Shown here: piece by piece, positions 30,221 to 39,700 of the stretch
Numbering within the stretch: the stretch's first letter is position 1
Layout: each line of letters begins with the position of its first letter
NCBI RefSeq assembly: GCF_029633865.1
Contig: NC_079223.1
Span: 39,210,706-39,274,705, forward strand
From: Lampris incognitus
Lineage: Eukaryota > Chordata > Actinopteri > Lampriformes > Lampridae
DNA: 64,000 bases
Direction: 5' to 3'
Translations under genes and position numbers: made by a program
The notes under the pieces: model-generated
Told to the model about the DNA's origin: nothing
Database searches by the model: none
What the model saw: only the letters and a program-made list of their open reading frames with translations

Positions 30221-33105
30221 TATATAGATATATATACATATGTATATATATTTCAGGAACATCTGAGGTCTCTGTCCAGAAGCATGTGGTCCTAGGAACA
30301 GCTAAGATACAGCACAGAACCCTCAAACTCCCAGGCCTCTGGTAGAGGAACCGAGCTTGAGGAAGACATATACCACCTGAAAAAGGGTGAAAATAGGGTG
30401 GGCAATCTTATCCAGAAAGGGCCAGTGTGGGTGAAGATTTTTGTTCCAACCAAGCAGTTACCCACCTGATCCCACTAATCAACCAGCAGAGCAGGGACAG
30501 GCAACATGGTCCAGAAAGGTCCGGTGTGGGTGCAGGTCTTTGTTCCAACCAAGGAGTTACACACCTGAGTCTACAAATCAAGGTCTTTAGCAAAGACTAT
30601 TGGTTGACTAATAGAATCAGGTGTGTAACTGCTTGGTTGGAACAAAGACCTGCACCCACACCGGACCTTTCTGGACCATGTTGCCTATCCCTGCACTAGA
30701 GTCTTTGCTGAGGAACCTGATTGGGAAACACAGGTGTGTAATCGCTTGGTTGGAACAAAAACCTTCACCCACACTGGCCCTTTCTGGATAAGATTGCCCA
30801 CCCCGAGATATTCTCTACTTTGCAAACAGTTCAGACCAGGATGCGTTTCCCTCTGCTTCTGCGGTGGTACTTCCATGTCGTCATCTTCCTCATAACTGCG
30901 TTTCTGTCTGCTTGGGACATAGGAGGTGGAGGGCATCACTCTTGCTTGGCCAGAGCAGGCATAGCTGTGTGACAGAATTATGGAAAACTATGGACCAATT
31001 TACCAGGCATCCTACTTAAGTCTTTCCATGAGTATGGTACAAAAGTAATGCTAAATAAATCCACATTCAGACTTTAATTGGCAAAGGGACATATCCATCG
31101 CCAGTCAATCGCCATGTATAGCTTTTATTAAAGTTCACAATTTTGACCAGAGAAGGATATTTCTTTGACCCAGGGGCTTTCACCAGGGATAGGAACACAG
31201 TAGAATGTCTGTCTCTCTGAGGTTACTGTGTTACTGAAATTGAACTCCACCTGGAGATGAAAAGTGCGATACATGATGGCATGTCAACACAGTTACAAAC
31301 AATGCTGGTAAAATTAAGAGTTTGTGGGATGCCTTAATGGTTTCTAAACTTACCCCAGATTCTGTGACGTCCTTGTATTTCCCGCACCTCTGAATCTGGG
31401 GAGTGAAACAAGGATTGTTAATTGAGTCCCAGAAATTACGACGTGAATTTGCTTTCAGTAGACACCGGAGGCCTGTAAAAAAGCTCCTCATGTGTCATTT
31501 TCAATGGAAAAGCTGCACTTTTCATGCTGATGCAGGGATCTGACCTGTTTTCAGAGCACGGTGCCTAAAGTTGAAAGAATTTCAACTTCAGCTGAAGTGC
31601 ACAGCTCATTAATGTCACTGCTAGCTGCACCAAGCAATAAGGATGAAGAAAGGGATGGACCAGAAAGGAAACAAAAAGCTAGATCTACTATGTCAAAGCC
31701 TAGCAGAAAAACAAAAACAAGTGAAAATTAATCAGTGTTTTATTCTACATTTTTACATGCAAATTATCACGATATTAAAGAAGAGGAATCAGGTGGAATA
31801 TTTCTTTTGAAGCGCAACATCTCATTACATAGCCACTACCAATGATCCACTTGCGGGGGTCTCACAGGGGGCTGAACTCCGAGTTGTTAAGTTTTACGTC
31901 GTACTTGGTATTATTTTATATCAGGGCATCCCCGCGACCCTGACAGCAGGATAAGTGGGTTGGATAATGGATTGGAATGATATTATTATTATGCTGGATA
32001 CAAGACTTTATCAAGCAATCTACCGCAAACGAGAGAATAAGGAAATGCTTACTTTGGCACTGGTTGACGGATCAACAGTCTCATACACTCCCATGTAAAA
32101 CTCGGGATCAAACATGTCTTGGATCAAACAACGGAATTTGACCAGGCTGTTGGGCTTCAGGTAGTGCAGGGGAACATCGTTTAACGAGGGAACCTATGTG
32201 GATAACATATGTTCAAAATGATGGCGAATCAAGAAGGCAGCCGGCTAAACGGCGCGGTTATATACTGAAAAAGAAAACTGAAACATACACTTGACGGGTA
32301 ACAGCAACAAGTATTTCTCTTTCCACTGAGGAGGATTCTGCAACATCTCTAAACTACATTACCGATGCGCGAGCCTCCTTGTCTCTCAGTTGCTCTTTGA
32401 AGAATCCCGTTACTTCAGCCTCCCATCCAGATTTCGGATTGCCTTGGGACGAAGCTGTAATATCAAGAAGCGTGTAAATGGTCTGACGTGTTGTGAAGAC
32501 ACAGGCGACACAGTTTAACCATCATAAAGGTGGGCAACATGAACAGGGTCACGACCCCCCCCCCAGTCCATATCCCTGGGGTCCTGGGATGAGCAAATCC
32601 TGGGATATCACGCCTTCATATGGGGAATTTGTGCCAAGAAGCGTGTAAATGGTCTGACGTGTTGTGAAGATACAGGTGACACAGTTTAACCATCATAAAG
32701 GTGGCCGACATCAACAAGCAAAAATGACAACACTTAACCATTCATCAGGTAAGCACTTGGGTACAACTTTCTAATGACTGCACCAGTTCTCGGGTCAGAC
32801 GAGCCAGAATATGGGCACTGCTGGCTGAATGGTACGCTCTGAACACTGGGCGTGTGTATGAAGGTGCAAGTGGGGCAAAGCTTACGATAGCGATTGTCGG
32901 CAGTTCAGCTGGAGGACAGAAACGTTTAAAACCACGGGTTACGGGTTTACAGCTATGACAGTACGGCGGAGCGTGGCAGCTAGCGACCTAGCTAAAGCGC
33001 TAGGTTAACGTAAACGCATTAATCTAGCCGCCGTGCATGCGTCTTACCAAACATCCCTTCAACGACGCCCAAAGGGTTGTTAATCCAGTCACGCGTGGCA
33101 GGCAT
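24920..33105 (-). CDS. mcmbp: MCM-binding protein
   Basis: Sixteen coding exons, listed 5' to 3' on the minus strand: 33105-33048, 32454-32363, 32193-32053, 31389-31354, 31250-31161, 30966-30819, 29885-29740, 28526-28429, 28332-28160, 28012-27889, 27795-27678, 27290-27125, 26901-26768, 26007-25843, 25476-25388, 25046-24920. The product is 634 residues (human 642). Landmarks shared with human include [20 protein letters not shown]-like [66 protein letters not shown] and CVNGNE at the C terminus. The family replaces MCM2 in an alternative MCM complex and helps unload or assemble MCM2-7 in the nucleus; it has no catalytic motif. The intron between exons 5 and 6 is U12-type AT-AC. The donor chosen for exon 6 (CAAA/GTAGAG) is the least certain junction; an alternative 19 nt upstream of it would give the same phase. 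Confidence 0.96.
26049..26208. repeat. tandem duplication of about 88 bp in mcmbp intron 13
   Basis: Segments 26049-26119 and 26137-26208 are near-identical, sharing TTTATTTGTTTAGACCAAAA. The unit is followed by an A/C-rich low-complexity tract to about 26270. Confidence 0.85.
28960..29037 (-). other. candidate in-frame cassette exon of mcmbp (78 nt)
   Basis: Between coding exons 7 and 8 the minus strand has a good polypyrimidine tract and acceptor (TTTTCATTCTTTGCAG), then 26 open codons ([20 protein letters not shown] and on), then the donor CTC/GTTAGT. It enters and leaves in phase 0, so inclusion would add 26 residues between CLVK and VYEEWD. The human protein I recall has no equivalent. 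Usage is inference. Confidence 0.35.
30141..30252. repeat. compound simple repeats (C)n, (TC)n, (TA)n, (CA)n
   Basis: Adjacent short mononucleotide and dinucleotide tracts in mcmbp intron 6. No other function is visible. Confidence 0.9.
30395..30804. mobile_element. foldback (MITE-like) element, outer copy
   Basis: The ends GGGTGGGCAATCTTATCC and GGATAAGATTGCCCACCCC are inverted, and the arms share GTTCCAACCAAGC(A/G) words, as in a fully palindromic miniature transposon. It is split by a second copy of the same family. Its right edge is only 14 nt from the donor of mcmbp exon 6. Assignment to the hAT superfamily rests on the inner copy. Confidence 0.75.
30492..30693. mobile_element. foldback (MITE-like) element, inner copy nested in the outer
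   Basis: This 202-bp palindrome has ends CAGGGACAGGCAACATGG and CCATGTTGCCTATCCCTG, with arms of about 80 bp that are over 95% complementary. The flanking octamers CAGCAGAG and CACTAGAG match at 6 of 8 positions. An 8-bp target duplication with CAGGG ends is typical of hAT elements. Confidence 0.75.
30967..31160 (-). other. U12-type AT-AC intron of mcmbp
   Basis: The only junction pair that keeps the conserved frame (...GESPWVKE / [10 protein letters not shown]...) starts with ATATCCTTCT after GAA and ends in AC before AGCTATGCC. ATATCCTT is the U12 5' splice consensus. A branch-site match TTCCATAAT (plus positions 30977-30985; consensus TTCCTTAAC, one core mismatch) lies about 11 nt from the AC end, the spacing U12 introns need. 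No GT-AG alternative fits the frame. Confidence 0.85.
31922..31977 (+). repeat. 3' fragment of SINE family A in mcmbp intron 3
   Basis: It matches the last ~55 bases of the SINE at 41225-41596 (GCATCCCCGCGACCCTGA...GGATAATGGAT). Confidence 0.7.
32464..32706. repeat. 72-bp direct repeat spaced 172 bp in mcmbp intron 1
   Basis: Segments 32464-32536 and 32636-32706 are near-identical (share GCGTGTAAATGGTCTGACGT and CACAGTTTAACCATCATAAA). The first copy begins 10 nt upstream of the acceptor of mcmbp exon 2 and so includes part of its acceptor region. Confidence 0.85.
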
Positions 33106-33758
33106 CGTTAAGCAATACCTCTGGGGGGGGGGACTCAAAAGAAAAACAAAATCCAAAGAGAAACGACGGGAAAATACAGTTTTGTTGAGATCTTGTGGAC
33201 TGCTGCTCCGTACTTCCTCCAACACGGGAGAGGAGACCCACTGCTGTAGCGGCGGGAAAATTGCGTCACTGGGCACAGGAAAGTAGTTCGCTTGTTTTCG
33301 ATGCCAGAAGTCGCCTCGGATATCACACTGACGAGAACGCGCTTATTTTGATCCGTCGTTCCAGATGGGGGAACTGCTTGAAAACTTTTTTTTGTTTTTT
33401 TTTTGTTTGTTTTTAACGTGAGGCGTACGTCAACTCGGAAAAGTAACCTTTTATTTAAACGTTTAAAGACGCGAGTAAATCGGACGGTACACGCGCTCTT
33501 CCAAGCCTCTAGGTGGCAGTATTGGAAAACAAGCTCTCGTTTCCCGCGACCTTCAACGGGCCTTTAAAAAAAATCGACTGCGCCCTGTAGCTGATCTACA
33601 AACAATCGGTTCGGTTGATTTCAGGAATTGTATCCGTATGTACGCTTACAAATCAGTGAAAATCGAGTATCGCGGAAAGCACTTTGACGTCCGGGTGTGG
33701 AGTAGTAGGCTGTTGACTGCCTGTCCCGGTGTTGGCTACGTGTAATTTTTGAGGGAAG
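33106..33758. promoter_or_regulatory. bidirectional promoter of mcmbp (-) and sec23ip (+)
   Basis: The two start codons are 653 bp apart and head to head, with no other gene between. Two E2F consensus sites are present: GCGGGAAA at 33252-33259 and TTTCCCGC at 33540-33547. A CRE-like TGACGTCC lies near 33686. No strong TATA box is visible. Shared regulation is inference. Confidence 0.7.
33506..33519 (+). promoter_or_regulatory. CTCF-like core motif
   Basis: CCTCTAGGTGGCAG fits the vertebrate CTCF core (CCASYAGRKGGCRS) at 13 of 14 positions. It lies midway between the mcmbp and sec23ip starts. Confidence 0.5.
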
Positions 33759-36700
33759 ATGGCTGATAGAAAGAATAATAATGCGTCCAGCTCTAGTGCA
33801 AATTTACTGTTCAGCGCGGCTCCGGAGTTTAACTTCAATCTGCCCTTCATACCCGTCAGCCAGGCCACTGGGCCGGCGGTGCTATCAGGAGGTGAGATGA
33901 GACGATACTGGGGGAAATGTCAAAACTTTGGCGTTAGACGTTGACATCATCACTAGCCGGATCGTTAGCTTGTTACCCTGTCAGCACCAGCCCTTATTAT
34001 CAGCTGTTAATCATTGGCTTTATGCTGAAACGCTGTCACTGTCCCGCCCGCAAGTTTAGCCTCATCGTCAGTGATGGAGTTCGGTTTTGAAGGGATTTCA
34101 CTATCAGAAAACATATACACCTATACATCTCTTATATACTGCGATCAAGAGGCGTGAAATGAGTTTTTCTTGGTGTCAGTGTTTCCGTCGAATAACAAAC
34201 ATTGTACAACGTACACGCAACTTAGTCGCAAACACACGGCTCACATGTACATGGTACGAGGACCTTACACGTTTCTTTAACTCTTCATACCGTGCTCGAC
34301 CGAAGAGAAAAGTGTTAATCAGTCACATCAGTGTTTCATGAGACCTACAAAATACGTGACTGACGAATTATGAATGAAAAAGTGAGTTGCCCATTTGTGA
34401 CGGTCGGTGACAGTGTTCAAATTAAATTGATGAATTGTTCCCTATTGTAATGTCCCTTAGATGATTCAACTGACGTTGGAGAAGAAGACAGCTTTCTGGG
34501 TCAGACCTCTGGGACTGTTCCAGCCCCCTCTACCTTCAACTACTTCTCCAGTCCTGTGACCAGTAGTGACCCATTTGCATCCATAGGTCACCAGCCATGC
34601 CCACCACCAGCACATTCAGTCGCCCCGGCAGTAATGGGTCCAACCTCTGTCCCGAGCAGTGTCAGCGTGGCCCCCCCGCCCCCTGGCCCACAAACGAACC
34701 CTGCTCCTGCCTTCGGAGGTGCAATGTACCAGAGCCCAGTGGGACGACACACTCCTCCCCCCAGCACAGTTCCCCCGCCCCCTTCCCAGACACCCCAGTC
34801 AAGTCATAATCCATACCGTCACACCCCTCTCAGCAGCAAGGCCAGCCCTTATATTCCAGCTCCAGAGCTCCAGCCACCAACCCACTCAGCACTGCAGAAC
34901 CCCTACTCTCTTGGCTCTCCAACACAAACATTCCATACAGCAGGACCCACATTCACAAAGGTAGATTGATACATATTAATCGTTCATCTTTCTTAGATTA
35001 TCGTAATATGCATTATTAGCCCAGTGAGTCAGTGTTTCCCGGATACTTTTTTCAGGTGGGGTGGTATTCTCCCCAAAGCCGCAGGTGCTATGGCGAGTGA
35101 CTTGGCTATTACCATTTTCATTTTTTTTCCATTTCCCTTGGTGGGTTGGTAGTTCACCTAAGCACCTACCCCACAAAGACAATGGTAGTTGTAACACTGG
35201 GGGGTACTATCGCTCTTGCACCCCTTGGCAGTGGCTGCTTTTTATATTGGTGATGAAGGAATTAAATCTTATTCCATTGTTCCAGTGCTGTCATTGTCTT
35301 CAAATTGCATAAGACTATTAGCAAATGAAGGATAAATAATTAGAATTAGACTGTACTGCCGACGAGATTATGGCGTATAGATTATAACTAATTGATGACT
35401 TAATTGATTATGACTAATGACTATTGCCAACTGTTCTCTTCTCTCACATGTCTTTTCTCTCTCTCTGAATGATGTCTTCTCCTTTCTCTTTTTCTGTGTG
35501 AATGGTGTCATGTGAGTCTCCCTTGTGTGCATGTGTACACAAGGGAGATTCCTCCCAGGTCTCCTCCCAGGTTTCTGTGGTGATGGTGGTCGCCACTTGG
35601 ACATTGCCTGGCATTCCCCTCATCACATTTTCTTTTTATATATCTTATAAATTCATATTTTTTTTACATGATGATGCTGGTCACGTGGCTTGGGTCCTGG
35701 ACTGTTCCAGTGGCGTCAGGACACTGCTTGACATCCTGCACATCATATTCTTCATAAATTTTATAAGTCCATTATAATTCTGTTTATCCTCTGTCAATGT
35801 TGTATTGTGTAAATTGTGAAAACACAACATCTATTGCACGTTGTCTATCTTGGGAGAGAGATCCCTCCTCTGTTGCTCTCCCTGAGGTTTCTTCCTATTT
35901 TTTCTCCCTGTTAAAGGTTTTTTTAGGGAGTTGTTCCTTATCTGATGCGAGGGTCTAAGGACAGGATGTTATGTTGCTGTTAAGCCCACTGAGGCAAATT
36001 TGTAATTTGTGATATTGGGCTATACAAATAAAATTGACTTGACTCAAAGATGTATCTATGTGCCCCCCCCCATTGAAGCCCCCTCCCACACAGATGCAGG
36101 CACCTCTGCCTCCTGCCTCTACTGCTGGAGCATTAGTCCCCGCCAATCCCATGATGCCATACAACTACAATGTTTATGAGCCTGTTCAGCCACATTGGTT
36201 TTTCTGCAAGCAAGTGGAATCAAAAAGTGTCTGGCTACCTTTCAGCATCATTGACTCCATTCAGCTAGAGGAGACATACAACTCAGGTAAAAGGAGCAGC
36301 ATGTTGTGATGCTCTGTTGGATGCGTGGACTAAAGTGCCTCATCGTGGGTTGTGTGTGAATACATTTTCAGCATATTTTGCCTAATCAGGGCAGTGCTAG
36401 TCCCATGTTTTTCCTAGTTGGGCTGCGAATTACCATTAATTGTCCATGCTGTGCTTAAATGACAAAACAAGGATTATTTCATGTCGACATTACAACACAT
36501 CAGAAATGGAATGGATGTTTTGAAACAGCCAGCCCCTTGTAAATTCTCTATACCATTTGCTTTTTTTTTTTTTAGTTCAGCCAGACCCAGAGAATGTGAT
36601 GGTGCGCACTGATGGAGGGCGCTATGATGTGCAGCTGTACGACCGCATGCGAACCGCAGTCTACTGGGAGGAGGAGCCTACAGAAGTCCGGCGCTGCACC

Positions 36701-39700
36701 TGGTTCTACAAAGGAGACACGGATAGCAGATTCATTCCTTACTCAGAGGACTTCAGTGACAAGCTAGAGGTTTGTTCCATCGCTGCCAGTGACCAGAAAC
36801 AGATGTTGGCTGATGTTTTTGGGCCTTGGACTGTTCAGAGCAGTGTACAGCCGAGCAGTGCGCTGTGTTTAGCTTTTGTCCTACAGTAGAGAAGTCAGTG
36901 TAGTTGTGGTAGAAATACTTTATCTGTAAAGTTGAGGCATGTAGCAGAAATATGATATTTATTTTTATTACATAATGTGTGTAGTTGTTCTTGCACTGTG
37001 ATGTGACATGTTGGAAGGAAATTGCTATACCTTAGCATCACTGTTTCCTGTTATCATCCAACTCCTATGATAATTTCTCAAAATATTGCTGCAATGTACA
37101 TTTACATAAGCGTTGTATTATAAATATGCTGCTGGAATCAACTCATTTACTTCTACTAATTATGGTTCATATACCCACCTTAATTAGCTCTGTAAAGGAT
37201 ATGCATGTCTCCACTTTTAGGCAGAATATAAGAAAGCAGTGTCTACCAACCAGTGGCACCGCAGGCTGGAGTTCCCATCTGGGGAGACCATTGTAATGCA
37301 TAACCCAAAGGTAAACCCTTGTTGGATAAAAATGTTGTTTTGCGTTGGTCTTGTGGCATTTTAGCCCCAGCAACTGAACTTTATTATTTGTACAGAATCA
37401 GTTCTGTTTTAGCACATGGTGAGTCTTGTTCTCTCTGTTTCAGGTGATAGTCCAGTTCCAGCCCTCAGCCATGCCAGATGAGTGGGGGACAACTCAGGAC
37501 GGACAGACCAGACCCAGGGTGGTCAAGAGAGGCATTGATGATGACCATGACGAAGTTCCTGATGGTACCTGAACTCCTCCTTTTCCAAACATATGCTCAT
37601 GAAGGCATACATAAAGTTCCAATAAGCTTAGTCTGTTATACTCCTAATATGAAGTTTACAGACCATTAAATATGGTAAGAGCCAATAAATTTCACCTATT
37701 TCAGGAGAGCTGTCTAAGGTGGATCATCTAGTTTTCATGGTACATGGAATCGGTCCCGTCTGTGATCTGAGGTTTCGAAGCATGGTGGAATGTGGTGGGT
37801 ACCGTAGTCATGCATTCCTCTTTTTTAAATTTCTGTCTCTCTTTGATAATAATGGTTTGAGAGATGACACGATAACACATTTACTGGCATGAACTTGTAT
37901 TGCTTTGTCATTTGCTGGTAATGTCTGATTTCAATGGTTACGGCACCTCATAAGATCTGTACAAAACTCTGCTTTTTTTTCAGTGGACGACTTCCGTAAT
38001 GTATCGCTGAAGTTGCTAAAGAGCCACTTTAAGAAACATCAGGATGAGAATGCCATCAGCAGGGTGGAATTCCTCCCTGTCCAGTGGCACACAGCTCTAC
38101 ATGGAGATGCCACAGGGGTCGACAGGTGAGGAGGCCCGGGCAGTGTTTCAAGCAGCCATTGCAGTTTAAAAACTATATGCCAGGAGTAAACACAAGGAAT
38201 ATCTTGAGATCTCTGGTAAAACAATTGAATATCAAGGAATTTTAGAAATGGGTTACTTCATGTATATGGAAAATGAGCCTACTTGGGGGTTGAAGAACTC
38301 CTTGGAAATTCAGTAATGCATTTTGTTTATGCCCAAATTATTGTATGCAAGCTTTCCGTTGCAATAACTGACATGCATTCAAATGTTGATAATGTTCATT
38401 TTCACCCTCATATACTCTTGATTTTTTTTCCTTTTCTTTGTATAGGAGGATAAAGAAGATCACCTTGCCCAGCACTGGTCGTCTGCGTCACTTTACCAAT
38501 GAGACCTTGCTAGATGTGTTGTTCTACAACAGTCCCACTTACTGTCAGACCATTATGAACGCAGTTGCCCTGGAGATTAACAGACTTTATGCCCTGTTCA
38601 TGAAGAGGAACCCAGACTATAAAGGAGACATATCAGTGGCCGGGCACAGTTTAGGTAATAAGCCACAGTGAAGTTATTTGCACACACCTGGATTACAATC
38701 TGATTTGTGGTAACTAAAGGACTCCTGGTTTCACACAGATCTGGTCTCATATCTTTACACTTGCAGGTTCTTTGATTCTTTTTGATCTGCTGTCAAATCA
38801 GAAGACTAGCTCCCTTGCACAGGGAGTTCCAATCGTGCAAACTGCCAATGGAGGCGTCCAGGGAGACAATAAACAGGTAATACACCATAAGCCACCATGC
38901 TTATCAACTGAAAATACCGGAAAAGAAACACTGAGAAAGTGGTATAATCGTTCCTGTGGAGCGTGCGCGTGTGTGAGATCTGACCTAGAACAGTAATTGA
39001 TTATAGCATTTTATAGTCACTTTTCGTTCTGTGTTGTACTAACACAAAACACAGATGAACTCAAACCAATGATCTAAGGAAAGGCTGTTTGGACATCAAC
39101 TTTGGGAATATTGCCTAACCCCCTGCTCATCCAATATGGTGCCTCCACCCACCACACAGGTAGACAATGCAGTCACCCCACCTGTTGTGGACGAAGAGCC
39201 AAAAGGGGAAGGGGAGGAGTTTGAAGATCTTTCTGCTATGCTGGAGCACCTGGGCCTTATTGAGTATAAGAGTACCTTTGATGAAGAGAAGATTGACATT
39301 GAGTCCTTTGTAAGAATAATAAAAAAAACACCTGTTTTTTTTTTTGGTTTTTTTTTTAAGATGTGATTTGCAGACCAACACCTAACAGGATCATCCTTGT
39401 GATATATGATGTCCAATTTTTCTCTCTTCCTCACATTAGCTCATGTGCACAATTGAGGACCTGAAAGAAATGGAAATTCCGCTGGGGCCAAGGAAAAAGA
39501 TTGCCAAATTCGTTAAAGAAAGAGTGAATAAGCAGGTGGGTGCAATTCCCCACTGTATATTCAAGGCCCATAGTCCTGGCAAGCCGATGGTACCAATTCA
39601 CTTGTCTTCTTTGCCCTTGCTCCCAGGCTTCACAGCAGGTAGATCAAGATAAGAAAGTGGAGGTCAAGGAGGTGGTACCCACACAAGCATCTGAACCGCT

